A stretch of 9,575 bases of DNA from SHLQ01 sp964562985 (GCA_964562985.1 CAZLWE010000091.1:1-9575); one strand, 5' to 3'. Positions 1 to 6,421 are shown, numbered from the stretch's first letter. Notes: generated by a model from the letters alone, not told the origin. Numbers and translations are program-made.

Positions 1-3
1 GAA

Positions 4-34
4 GAAACCCCCGAACCGCAGGTCCGAGGGTTTC
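4..34 (-). terminator. Hairpin terminator after tRNA-Arg
   Basis: On the minus strand a 14-bp stem with two G-U pairs closes over a 3-base TGC loop. The outer arms are GAAACCC and GGGTTTC, and the sequence after the stem is TTC at the window edge. It begins 23 bases past the tRNA 3' end, so it most likely ends the tRNA or msrA-tRNA transcript. The T tract is short (TTTCTTC, partly inside the stem), and the window edge hides what follows, so factor-independent termination is likely but not certain. Confidence 0.7.
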
Positions 35-57
35 CGATGTCCTGAAACATCACATTG

Positions 58-131
58 CACGCCCGGAGGGACTTGAACCCCCAACCGCCTGGTTCGAAGC
101 CAGGAACTCTATCCAATTGAGCTACGGGCGC
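58..131 (-). tRNA. tRNA-Arg (anticodon UCG)
   Basis: The minus strand folds into a complete 74-base cloverleaf. The acceptor arm is GCGCCCG against CGGGCGT, with a G-U first pair and discriminator G. The D stem is GCTC/GAGT, and the anticodon stem CCTGG/CCAGG carries loop CTTCGAA. The variable loop has five bases and the T stem is GGGGG/CCCTC with loop TTCAAGT. The anticodon TCG reads CGA arginine codons. The 3' CCA is not encoded (the genome reads CAA after the discriminator), so it must be added by a nucleotidyltransferase. The gene lies 57 bases downstream of msrA on the same strand. I see no clear promoter of its own, so processing from the msrA transcript is possible. Confidence 0.96.
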
Positions 132-188
132 TTAGACGCCAAAATGATTGACGCCAAACTGTAGCGCGTCACTCCGTCCACCTGGCGC

Positions 189-821
189 CTAGTTGTAGCT
201 CACCTGGCAGAACCCGTTTGCGCACAATGCATTTGGGTTCTTGTGCATGTATTGCTGGTGGTATTCCTCGGCGTAATAGAACTCACCGGCCATGGCGATC
301 TCGGTGTGAATCTTTGTGTAGCCGCGCTCCTTGAGACGGGATTGGTAGTGCTCTTTGGATGCGTGAGCAGCGCGGTGTTGTTCTGCCGTAGTCCCATACA
401 ACGCACTGCGATATTGCGAACTGAACCCCGTTGGGCGAAACGGCGTCGTGGGGTCGTGATTCTCCCAGAAGGTTGCGAGCAACTGCTGAAGATCGATGAC
501 TTCTGGATCGAAGACCACCAAAACCGCTTCCGCATGACCGGTCAGCCCACTGGAGGTCTCTTCGTAGTTGGGGTTCGCAGTGATGCCACCGGAGTAGCCA
601 GCTGCAGTCGTATAGACACCATCCAGCTTCCAAAAGAGCTGCTCGACGCCCCAAAAGCAGCCCATCCCGACGATCAATCGCTCCATGTGTTCCGGGAATG
701 GTTCGACCATCGATGTGCCGAGCACCTGGTGTGTCCCAGAGATCTGCATTTTCTCGCTACGCCCTGCAGGCGCGGTCTGCTCGGGTGACTTCTTTGCTTT
801 GGTTATACGACCCAAGAACAT
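189..821 (-). CDS. msrA: Peptide methionine-(S)-S-oxide reductase MsrA
   Basis: The 210-residue product is a cytosolic repair enzyme that reduces methionine-S-sulfoxide in proteins with thioredoxin as electron donor. The hallmark GCFWG motif is at residues 54-58, with catalytic Cys55. GHAE follows at 95-98, with the glutamate that helps protonate the substrate. The YYAEEYHQQY segment is near 182-191, and two recycling cysteines, Cys200 and Cys205, are near the C-terminus. This is the E. coli-like three-cysteine architecture, and the length is close to E. coli MsrA (212). The start at 821 reproduces the E. coli-type N-terminal extension before GCFWG. The longer frame back to 1004 would begin with TTG inside the divergent reductase gene and was rejected. 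There is only a weak GGTGA upstream, but TACGGT sits at -12 to -7, suggesting a leaderless mRNA. No msrB is in the window. Confidence 0.95.
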   Translation of the reverse strand: MFLGRITKAKKSPEQTAPAGRSEKMQISGTHQVLGTSMVEPFPEHMERLIVGMGCFWGVEQLFWKLDGVYTTAAGYSGGITANPNYEETSSGLTGHAEAVLVVFDPEVIDLQQLLATFWENHDPTTPFRPTGFSSQYRSALYGTTAEQHRAAHASKEHYQSRLKERGYTKIHTEIAMAGEFYYAEEYHQQYMHKNPNALCANGFCQVSYN

Positions 822-827
822 GGGGTC

Positions 828-833
828 ACCGTA
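828..833 (-). promoter_or_regulatory. Candidate leaderless -10 box for msrA
   Basis: TACGGT on the minus strand fits the TANNNT -10 pattern and lies at -12 to -7 from the A of the msrA ATG. That spacing is expected if transcription starts at the start codon. No good -35 hexamer is visible. This is inferred from position and sequence only. Confidence 0.4.
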
Positions 834-878
834 GAAGAAAGCCTCGATGACATCAGCGGAGCGTCCGATTGTTCCGCT

Positions 879-900
879 CAACGTAAGACCAACGTAAGAA
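879..900. repeat. Tandem 11-bp repeat in the msrA/reductase divergent region
   Basis: CAACGTAAGAC is followed at once by CAACGTAAGAA: two 11-base units differing only at the last base. They lie in the 151-bp gap between msrA and the divergent aldo/keto reductase. One helical turn per unit would place two protein contacts on the same DNA face, so a regulator site is possible but unproven. Confidence 0.45.
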
Positions 901-960
901 CCCGTCGCCCTACCCCGTCGGCAACCTCGGGCCCGTCCGCTGCTTCTATGAGACATGGGC

Positions 961-966
961 AATACT
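961..966 (+). promoter_or_regulatory. Candidate leaderless -10 box for the aldo/keto reductase
   Basis: AATACT matches TATAAT at four of six positions and lies at -12 to -7 from the ATG at 973. It supports that start over the ATG at 955, which has neither such a box nor a ribosome binding site. No convincing -35 is seen. Confidence 0.3.
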
Positions 967-972
967 TCGTCC

Positions 973-1800
973 ATGCAGATTTCTACGACTACAACGTTGA
1001 ACAATGGCGTCGAAATGCCGCTCGTCGGTCTTGGGACCTATTTGAGTGACAACGGCGACGAAGTGGGCAATGCGGTGCAGTGGGCTTTAGAAGCCGGATA
1101 CCGCGCGATCGACACCGCTTCGATGTATCAGAACGAGTCAGGGATCGGCAAGGCGGTGGCTACATCTGCGGTTCCCCGAGACGAGATCTTCATCACGTCG
1201 AAGGTCTGGAACAGCGATCAGGGCTACGACACGACGCTTGCATCGTGCGAAGGAAGCCTTGAGCGGCTGGGTGTCGACTACCTCGACCTGCTGCTGATCC
1301 ACTGGCCAAGCCGCACCCATATGGCAGACACATGGCGTGCCATGGAGGAATTAGTCGCTGACGGCCGAGTGCGCAGTATCGGTGTCTCGAACTTTCTCGC
1401 CCATCACCTCGATGAATTGCTGACGCTGGCAACGATCGCGCCGACCGTCAACCAGTTTGAGCATCACCCGTATCTCCAACAACCCGAGCTGGTTGCAAAG
1501 TGCGCTGAGCATGACATCAAGGTCACGGCATGGGCACCGATCCTGAAGGGTCGAGTAAACGAGATCGACACGATCGTCTCGATCGCCAGCGAGGTCAAGG
1601 CCACACCGGCACAGGTGACCCTTCGCTGGATGCTTGAGCGAGGCGTGATTGTTATCCCAAAGTCCGTCCGCCAAGAACGAATTGTTGAGAATGGCGACCT
1701 CTTCGGCTTTGAACTACACGCCGACCATATGGACCGGTTAGCCGCACTTGACCGGAACGAGCGCGTCGGGCCGAATCCTGACCAGTTCCCCGGGACCTAG
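973..1800 (+). CDS. Aldo/keto reductase, 2,5-diketo-D-gluconate reductase type
   Basis: This is a 275-residue NADPH-dependent oxidoreductase with a TIM-barrel fold, of the short AKR5-like bacterial type that reduces aldehydes, ketones or keto-sugars. The catalytic tetrad is visible: Asp47 in the GYRAIDTA segment, Tyr52, Lys77 in ITSKVW, and His110 in LLIHWP. GVSNF follows at 137-141. The cofactor-binding segment IPKSVRQERIVEN at 228-240 has the lysine, serine and arginine that grip the NADPH 2'-phosphate. The start at 973 puts about nine residues before the usual LNNGVEMP beginning. An in-frame ATG at 955 would add six residues. Neither start has a Shine-Dalgarno. The gene diverges from msrA, and both relate to redox or carbonyl damage, but shared regulation is inference. 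The true substrate cannot be read from the sequence. Confidence 0.92.
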   Translation: MQISTTTTLNNGVEMPLVGLGTYLSDNGDEVGNAVQWALEAGYRAIDTASMYQNESGIGKAVATSAVPRDEIFITSKVWNSDQGYDTTLASCEGSLERLGVDYLDLLLIHWPSRTHMADTWRAMEELVADGRVRSIGVSNFLAHHLDELLTLATIAPTVNQFEHHPYLQQPELVAKCAEHDIKVTAWAPILKGRVNEIDTIVSIASEVKATPAQVTLRWMLERGVIVIPKSVRQERIVENGDLFGFELHADHMDRLAALDRNERVGPNPDQFPGT

Positions 1801-1816
1801 CGAGGCAACGCTGGTT

Positions 1817-2215
1817 CTAGGAGCTCGAGTCTTTCAGGCTCTGCTCGATCTGGTCGCGCAGAGCGAGGCCTCGGGGATCGCCTGGTGCTAGACGAAGTCC
1901 AGCAGACACAGCTTCCCTCGCTTCGATGAGGTTCGGCAGTGCCACCATGGCATATTTCTGGCGCTGCACCACGAGCGCTTTGGCAAACTCAAACTGGAGC
2001 GCAGCATCGTGTGGCTCCAGCGTGACGGCCACCCGATACGCCGCAACTGAGTCGGTCGACTTGCCCTCGTGTAGGAGCACCTTCGCCCATGCGCGGTGCG
2101 CCTCAGCGTTGTTGTAGTCCTCGGCAATCAAGTCGATGACGACCGCTTTCGCGTGTTCGTAGTTGCCATCGACAGCGCTTGCGATCGCGTAATTTGCTCG
2201 GGTATCTGTAGCCAT
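1817..2215 (-). CDS. Small tetratricopeptide-repeat protein
   Basis: The 132-residue soluble, all-helical protein is built of about three TPR units, roughly residues 5-36, 37-70 and 71-112. The middle unit shows the typical spacing: AEAHRAWAKVLL, then a second helix with SVAAYRVAVTLEP, whose closing proline ends the repeat. The next unit repeats this as AALQFEFAKAL through AVSAGLRLAPGDP. Such proteins are protein-protein scaffolds; no catalytic motif, signal peptide or membrane segment is present. An in-frame TAG lies 18 bases upstream of the ATG, fixing the start closely. There is no Shine-Dalgarno, and a poor -10 match (CACAGT) lies at -13 to -8. Its stop is 16 bases from the stop of the convergent reductase. 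Specific function is unknown. Confidence 0.8.
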   Translation of the reverse strand: MATDTRANYAIASAVDGNYEHAKAVVIDLIAEDYNNAEAHRAWAKVLLHEGKSTDSVAAYRVAVTLEPHDAALQFEFAKALVVQRQKYAMVALPNLIEAREAVSAGLRLAPGDPRGLALRDQIEQSLKDSSS

Positions 2216-2251
2216 GTAACCGACTGTGCCCTACCGACATCAGTCCCCCAA

Positions 2252-2276
2252 AGAGCTATTCGACCTATTCAGCTCT
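2252..2276. repeat. Inverted repeat upstream of the TPR gene
   Basis: AGAGCT at 2252-2257 and AGCTCT at 2271-2276 form a 6-bp inverted repeat. Between and overlapping them are two TATTC copies. It lies 37 bases upstream of the TPR gene start, where an operator or promoter would be expected. It is short enough to be chance. Confidence 0.25.
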
Positions 2277-2290
2277 AGGTACGCGCCCCG

Positions 2291-2329
2291 TGGGCCAGAA
2301 AAGCACCGATATTTGGGCCAAAAAGCTCC
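2291..2329. repeat. Imperfect direct repeat, 23-bp spacing
   Basis: TGGGCCAGAAAAGCACC (from 2291) recurs as TGGGCCAAAAAGCTCC (from 2314), a match except for one inserted base and two substitutions. The 23-bp offset is close to two helical turns. It is in the 258-bp gap between the response regulator and the TPR gene, which otherwise holds small hairpins at 2357-2375 and 2380-2395. A paired regulator site is one reading; a chance duplication is the other. Confidence 0.4.
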
Positions 2330-2356
2330 CCGTTGAGCATTCCACTCTGTGTGAGT

Positions 2357-2395
2357 CACGCCTACTCTGGGCGTGCTATCCAAAGTCGCCTTTGG
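2357..2395. other. Two small adjacent hairpins between response regulator and TPR gene
   Basis: CACGCC/GGCGTG (2357-2362 with 2370-2375, 7-base loop) is followed by CCAAAG/CTTTGG (2380-2385 with 2390-2395, 4-base loop). They could end the minus-strand transcript of the response regulator, whose stop is at 2474. There is no T tract on either strand, so terminator activity is weakly supported. Confidence 0.3.
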
Positions 2396-2451
2396 CTCGG
2401 TAAGCGAGTCAAGGTCCACTTGTGAGGTGGTGGGACTTCACACGGTGGGAC

Positions 2452-2497
2452 GCGTCTACCGGGGGAGACTCAGTCAGCTCCGGTAGGCGCGAGTCTC
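2452..2497. repeat. Interleaved inverted repeats at the response regulator stop codon
   Basis: The first inverted repeat pairs 2452-2462 (GCGTCTACCGG) with 2480-2490 (CCGGTAGGCGC): 11 bp with one mismatch that is a G-U pair on the plus strand. A second pairs GAGACTC (2465-2471) with GAGTCTC (2491-2497). Because the arms alternate, the two can form only a pseudoknot or mutually exclusive hairpins. They straddle the TGA of the response regulator at 2474-2476. Confidence 0.35.
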
Positions 2498-3220
2498 GTG
2501 CATGTGCCAGCCCAATTCTTCGCCAGCCTGCGTGGCCCAAAGACTGCTTTCGAGATTGATCGGCGGGGGCGCGACCACGCCGGACGCGATGCCCTTCGAC
2601 ACGGCTTCGAGCTGGCTGGTCGAACCCGACTTTGTCAGCACACCTCGAATCCGAGCTCGGATCGCGTGCACGCTGAGATGAAGATCCTCCGCGATCGAGG
2701 TCGCGGTACCACCTCGCACGAGTGCCTCAAGAACCTCGATCTCCGCCTTTGTCAACCCAAAGGGGTCACTGTTGACTCCATGAAAGACGCGTTGACCACG
2801 CAACGCTGATCGCAGGCTACGTACCACATCGGTGATCGGGCTGCTCTTCGAGACAACCGATACGTTGCCGAAGACCCGTGCGGCTTCTGCCAGACCAGCG
2901 GTTGGATACGACGACAAGAGGACAATCGGCAGGAGCGGCTCTCGTCGGGGAGTTCGGGCAACCTTGCTGCTTTCTTCCACGAGAAGTTGAGCGAACTCGA
3001 GACTGGTCCATCCAGGAGCAGGCGAATCCGAGGCCACGATCAGGCCGACTCCAAGTTCAATCGCTTTGCGACAAGCCGATGATGGATGAACATCGGTGGC
3101 CACTACACGAAGGTCTTCGGTCAGGTCCAGCGCCAGGCGAAGGGCGTCGCTGTAGGAACGCTGGTCCTCCAGGACCATCAGCTTTGCCACCTGACTTCCG
3201 CCGATCTCTTCGGTTACCAC
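2474..3220 (-). CDS. NarL/LuxR-family response regulator, orphan
   Basis: The 248-residue protein is a two-component transcription factor. The N-terminal receiver domain (about 11-140) keeps the acidic pocket Glu18-Asp19, the phosphoacceptor Asp65 with proline four residues on, the LLSS switch serine near 103, and Lys125. So it looks phosphorylatable, although the region after Asp65 is unusual. The C-terminal LuxR helix-turn-helix (about 155-215) begins GLTKAEIEVLEAL and ends SGSTSQLEAV, the family pattern. About 33 residues follow the HTH, longer than usual. I chose the GTG at 3220 because GGAGG sits eight bases upstream; the open frame reaches a TTG at 3316 but would add non-domain sequence. 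No histidine kinase is nearby, so its partner is elsewhere. The 136-bp AT-rich upstream stretch should hold its promoter. Confidence 0.87.
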   Translation of the reverse strand: MVTEEIGGSQVAKLMVLEDQRSYSDALRLALDLTEDLRVVATDVHPSSACRKAIELGVGLIVASDSPAPGWTSLEFAQLLVEESSKVARTPRREPLLPIVLLSSYPTAGLAEAARVFGNVSVVSKSSPITDVVRSLRSALRGQRVFHGVNSDPFGLTKAEIEVLEALVRGGTATSIAEDLHLSVHAIRARIRGVLTKSGSTSQLEAVSKGIASGVVAPPPINLESSLWATQAGEELGWHMHETRAYRS

Positions 3221-3228
3221 CGTTCGTA

Positions 3229-3233
3229 CCTCC
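3229..3233 (-). promoter_or_regulatory. Shine-Dalgarno deciding the response regulator start
   Basis: GGAGG on the minus strand is eight bases before the GTG at 3220 and just ahead of the receiver domain. It makes this the best start in a frame open for another 96 bases. Confidence 0.65.
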
Positions 3234-3356
3234 ACCTGCACCTCGCTCACACCTTTGCTATAGCCAATTAAGCAACTATTCGTCCGGAGCGGATGGTCAA
3301 CGAAACGTTTTATCAATTTTGAGTAGAATGAATACGAATTCTGTTGCCATTAGGCA

Positions 3357-4973
3357 CTAAATATGATGCACCCACGCTCCGGTGTCTGTCGGGAGCATTC
3401 CGTCCTTGACCGGCCCCGACACCAGCACCACATCGCCTGCGGGAAGTTCGACCGGTGAGCTGCCCATATTCACCACGACCGTGAGCCCCCCACGCCGGAA
3501 CCGCAGCACACCACCTTCGACGGGCTCGATCGCAAAGTCGAGACCTCCGGCGAGGTGCTCACGCCGAAGGGCGATCGCCGTTCGGTAAAGCGAAAGCATC
3601 GAGGTCTCATCGTCTACTTGGCGAGCAGCCGATCGTTCCCCGAAGGACGCGGGTTGGGGAAGCCACGGCTCGGAGTCTCCGAACCCGAATGATGGACCGT
3701 CAGCGCTCCAGGGCACGGGCACGCGACATCCATCTCGCCCCTTCTCGGTGTGCTCGGAGCGTTCCCATGTCGGATCGTCCAGAACGCCGAACGGGAGGTC
3801 CCACACCTCTGGCAAGCCGAGTTCCTCGCCTTGGTACACGTAGGCCGAGCCGGGGAGCGACAGGGTGATAAGCGCTGCTGCTCGTGCGCGCTTTTGGCCC
3901 AGCGCCTCGTCCATCTCTTCTGGTTTTCCCTGCATTGGCCACTTGCGCCAATTTGTACCTGTCGGCAACCCATAGCGACTCGCGTGACGCATCACATCGT
4001 GGTTTGAAAGCACCCACGTCGATGGCGCTCCGACCGCCTCGGCCGCAGCGACGGAACGCTCGATGATGTCGGAAAAGTCCTCGGCGTCCCACTCCGCTTC
4101 GAGAAGATCGAAGTTGAACGACTGTTGATACTCGTCATCGCGGAGGTAGAGGGGCAGTCTGTCAGCGGCCACCCACGCCTCGGCCACCATCATTCGGTCC
4201 TGGTACTCATTGAGGATCGCCCGCCACCGGCGGTTGATCTCATGTACGCCGTCGCGATCCCAATACGGGTGGTTCGCGGACATATCAACTTCGAGGATCG
4301 CACCAGCATTCTCTACGTCCGGGAACTCCGGGTCTTTCACCAACCCGTGAGCTACATCGATGCGGAACCCATCGATGCCACGGTCGAGCCAGAAACGAAG
4401 CACATCGTCGAACTCGGCGCGAACTTCCTCATTCTCCCAGTTGAGATCGGGTTGCGACGTATCAAAGAGATGCAGGTACCACTGGCCGTCATCGACCTGC
4501 TCCCATGCTGACCCACCGAAGACCGCAGTCCAGTTGCTTGGAGGGGCCGTCCCATCGCCTACACCATCGAGGAAGTGATACCGGTTCCGTGAATCGCTTC
4601 CAGGAGCCGACGCAAGCGCCTCCTGGAACCAGACGTGATCGGTCGACGTATGGTTCGGAACGAGGTCGGCAATGATGCGGATTCCCCGGTCGTGGGCCTC
4701 ACCGATCAGCATCTCGACTTCTTCGACCGACCCGAAACGAGGATCGATCTTGCGATAGTCGGCCACGTCGTACCCGCCGTCGCGAAGTGGCGATGCGTAC
4801 CACGGGTTGATCCAGAGGGCGTCGACACCAAGATCCTTCAGGTAGTCGAGGCGATCCCGAAGGCCGGCAATGTCGCCGGTCCCGTCGCCGTTGCCATCGG
4901 CGAACGAACGAACGTACACCTGATACACAACCGCATCTCGCCACCAACCTGTACTCGACTCGCTCTCGCTCAT
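3357..4973 (-). CDS. GH13 alpha-glucosidase / oligo-1,6-glucosidase
   Basis: The 538-residue glycoside hydrolase cleaves alpha-glucosidic bonds in short malto- or isomalto-oligosaccharides. The N-terminus WWRDAVVYQVYVRSFADGNGDGTGD shows the family start and a calcium-binding loop (26-34). Region I is DLVPNH (103-108). Nucleophile Asp206 is in GFRIDVAHG, acid/base Glu265 in MVAEAW, and the transition-state Asp326 in SNHD. A beta-rich C-terminal domain follows. There is no signal peptide, so it works in the cytoplasm on imported sugars. The ATG at 4973 has GGGGA closely upstream; the frame is open to 5132 but that part overlaps the divergent deaminase region. Val207 after the nucleophile is associated with alpha-1,6 preference in characterised isomaltases, but related actinobacterial enzymes vary. 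No sugar transporter or regulator of the usual maltose type lies beside it. Confidence 0.94.
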   Translation of the reverse strand: MSESESSTGWWRDAVVYQVYVRSFADGNGDGTGDIAGLRDRLDYLKDLGVDALWINPWYASPLRDGGYDVADYRKIDPRFGSVEEVEMLIGEAHDRGIRIIADLVPNHTSTDHVWFQEALASAPGSDSRNRYHFLDGVGDGTAPPSNWTAVFGGSAWEQVDDGQWYLHLFDTSQPDLNWENEEVRAEFDDVLRFWLDRGIDGFRIDVAHGLVKDPEFPDVENAGAILEVDMSANHPYWDRDGVHEINRRWRAILNEYQDRMMVAEAWVAADRLPLYLRDDEYQQSFNFDLLEAEWDAEDFSDIIERSVAAAEAVGAPSTWVLSNHDVMRHASRYGLPTGTNWRKWPMQGKPEEMDEALGQKRARAAALITLSLPGSAYVYQGEELGLPEVWDLPFGVLDDPTWERSEHTEKGRDGCRVPVPWSADGPSFGFGDSEPWLPQPASFGERSAARQVDDETSMLSLYRTAIALRREHLAGGLDFAIEPVEGGVLRFRRGGLTVVVNMGSSPVELPAGDVVLVSGPVKDGMLPTDTGAWVHHI

Positions 4974-5110
4974 TTCTTCCCCTGGTTCGATCCGGCTATG
5001 ACTCGCAATTCTGTCGCGAATCACGACTGCGCGCCTCAATGGCGAGTGCGATTTCTCGCCCGGTGCAGTTCTCGCCCAATCCCATGACGACGACCAGCCG
5101 AGTGATCTGC

Positions 5111-5116
5111 CAAAAT
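5111..5116 (+). promoter_or_regulatory. Candidate leaderless -10 box for the cytosine deaminase
   Basis: CAAAAT matches TATAAT at four of six positions and lies at -12 to -7 from the ATG at 5123, where no Shine-Dalgarno is present. No good -35 is visible. The assignment rests on position plus partial match. Confidence 0.3.
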
Positions 5117-5122
5117 TGCCGT

Positions 5123-5560
5123 ATGGACCCATTTCTCCAAGCTGCGATCGACGAAGCCCAAACCGGTTGGGACGAGGGCGGCATCCCGATCGGTTCGGTC
5201 ATCGTCCACGATGGAAAGGTCATCGGTCGCGGGCACAACAAACGGATTCAAAACGGGAGCCCAACGCTGCATGGGGAAATGGATGCGCTGGAGAACGCCG
5301 GCCGACTGCCTGCGTCGGTCTACCGAGAAAGCACGTTGTACACGACCTTGTCACCGTGCCCAATGTGTTCGGGAGCGATCCTGCTCTACGGCATCCCACG
5401 AGTCATCGTCGGTGAGAACTACACCTTCATGGGCGAAGAAGAACTACTGCGATCGCGTGGCGTCGATGTCACCGTAGTCGACGACCCAACCTGCGTTGCC
5501 CTGATGGAGCGGATGGTCGCCGAACGCCCCGAACTCTGGAACGAAGACATCGGCGAGTAG
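5123..5560 (+). CDS. Cytosine deaminase, yeast Fcy1 type
   Basis: The 145-residue zinc enzyme deaminates cytosine to uracil for pyrimidine salvage. The CDA-fold motifs are LHGEMD, with zinc ligand His50 and catalytic Glu52, and SPCPMC, with zinc ligands Cys79 and Cys82. Features that mark yeast cytosine deaminase, rather than tRNA adenosine or guanine deaminases, are also present: GRGHN with Asn39, Phe102 after GENYT, and the C-terminal ELWNEDIGE, with Trp139 and Asp142 matching yeast Trp152 and Asp155. It is about the same length as Fcy1 (158) and unrelated in fold to bacterial CodA. The start at 5123 fits the Fcy1 N-terminus; the frame is open to 5039 but that stretch looks non-coding. It diverges from the GH13 gene with a 149-bp gap. 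No cytosine permease is adjacent. Confidence 0.9.
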   Translation: MDPFLQAAIDEAQTGWDEGGIPIGSVIVHDGKVIGRGHNKRIQNGSPTLHGEMDALENAGRLPASVYRESTLYTTLSPCPMCSGAILLYGIPRVIVGENYTFMGEEELLRSRGVDVTVVDDPTCVALMERMVAERPELWNEDIGE

Positions 5561-5613
5561 AAAGTCTACGGTCCGTTTCAGGGGGCAATCGGCCGGTATT
5601 CGACCACAGATTT

Positions 5614-6369
5614 CTACGGCGATCCGGGGTTTAGCACATTGTGGCGCTCGCGCACCTGTGCGGGATAGTGCGCCCGAGCGAAGTCGATGTTGTGTGACAG
5701 CGCAATGTCGAGCAGCTCCATACGGTCCTCGGTCTGCTTCCACGGAACCGGCACATAGATGGGCAGGTCGAATCGACGAAGACGGTCGAGTCCGGTGTAG
5801 ATCTTGCGCTGATACTCAGCTCGCTCAGCCCAATCCCAATGTGCGGGTCCAAAACCAGTACCGGGGTCGAGGTAGCAACGATCTCGAATGCCGTACCGGT
5901 CGAGTTCTCGCAATCGTTCATCGAACCACGAGACCATGACCTCTACCGGGTCGCCCTCGACGTGCTTGAGGTGGCGCGGGTCGTCGCCCAACATGAACGG
6001 CAGGACGACATCACATTCGCGCTCTGCAGCAAATTCCAGCATGTCCGTGTGCTGAAGCGCTTCGGCCGCGTTAAGAACAGTTGCTCCAGCATCAAAGGCT
6101 CGACGGGCCGTCTCGACCTGCCAGGTATCAACCGAGATCGCGACCCCCAAGTTCGCAATCGCTCGGAGCGGCGCCTCAAGAATCGCCCATTCCTCGTCGG
6201 GAGTTACCATCGCTGCATCACCGTGCGATGCCTGCCCGCCCAGGTCGATATGGTCGGCGCCTTCTGCGAGCAACTTCCGGGCATACGATTCGGCCTCCTC
6301 GGCAGTCGTCGCTACCGAGAAGTCCGCCAGCGAATCTGGCGAAGCATTGATGACTCCGAAAATTTCCAC
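5614..6369 (-). CDS. Dihydropteroate synthase-like pterin-binding protein
   Basis: The 251-residue TIM-barrel protein belongs to the pterin-binding family of dihydropteroate synthase (DHPS). Motifs in order: GVINASPDS (5-13) for NVTPDS; HIDLGGQASHG (40-50) for IDIGGESTRPG; SVDTW with Asp81; VLN with Asn100; LDPGTGFG with Asp168; PVPWKQ with Lys211; and ARAHY with Arg232 and His234. Residues that bind the pterin (E. coli Asp96, Asn115, Asp185, Lys221, Arg255) are thus kept. The ESTRP loop that handles p-aminobenzoate is replaced, losing the Arg equivalent to E. coli Arg63. It is therefore likely a paralog with another task, like the non-classical mycobacterial FolP2, rather than the folate-pathway enzyme. 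The start is GTG at 6369 without a Shine-Dalgarno. The gene follows the alpha/beta hydrolase by 52 bases and converges on the deaminase gene. Confidence 0.82.
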   Translation of the reverse strand: MEIFGVINASPDSLADFSVATTAEEAESYARKLLAEGADHIDLGGQASHGDAAMVTPDEEWAILEAPLRAIANLGVAISVDTWQVETARRAFDAGATVLNAAEALQHTDMLEFAAERECDVVLPFMLGDDPRHLKHVEGDPVEVMVSWFDERLRELDRYGIRDRCYLDPGTGFGPAHWDWAERAEYQRKIYTGLDRLRRFDLPIYVPVPWKQTEDRMELLDIALSHNIDFARAHYPAQVRERHNVLNPGSP

Positions 6370-6375
6370 GTTTCG

Positions 6376-6404
6376 ACGCTAGACCCGAATCAGGTTTGTG
6401 CCGA
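6376..6404 (-). promoter_or_regulatory. Candidate leaderless promoter of the DHPS-like gene
   Basis: On the minus strand TAGCGT (6376-6381) fits TANNNT at -12 to -7 from the GTG start. TCGGCA (6399-6404), four of six matches to TTGACA, lies 17 bases upstream of it. Together they form the best two-part leaderless promoter in the window and suggest the gene can be transcribed separately from metY. Confidence 0.45.
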
Positions 6405-6421
6405 GATCAAATAGAGACCGA

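Noticed and set aside
135..158. Direct repeat of GACGCCAAA between msrA and the tRNA
   Set aside because: Two 9-base copies 15 bases apart in a 57-base gap; too short to distinguish from chance, and no promoter fits around them.
822..1004. N-terminal extension of msrA to a TTG at 1004
   Set aside because: It would overlap the divergent reductase start. The product from 821 already matches the E. coli MsrA N-terminus and length.
5039..5122. N-terminal extension of the cytosine deaminase
   Set aside because: The residues have no counterpart in Fcy1 homologs; the start at 5123 gives the family length.
4974..5132. N-terminal extension of the GH13 enzyme
   Set aside because: The added residues are low in family similarity and would cross the divergent deaminase start; a good Shine-Dalgarno precedes 4973.
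5839..6414. 191-residue plus-strand frame opposite the DHPS-like gene
   Set aside because: The minus-strand product shows ordered pterin-binding motifs; the plus-strand frame has none and is a shadow.
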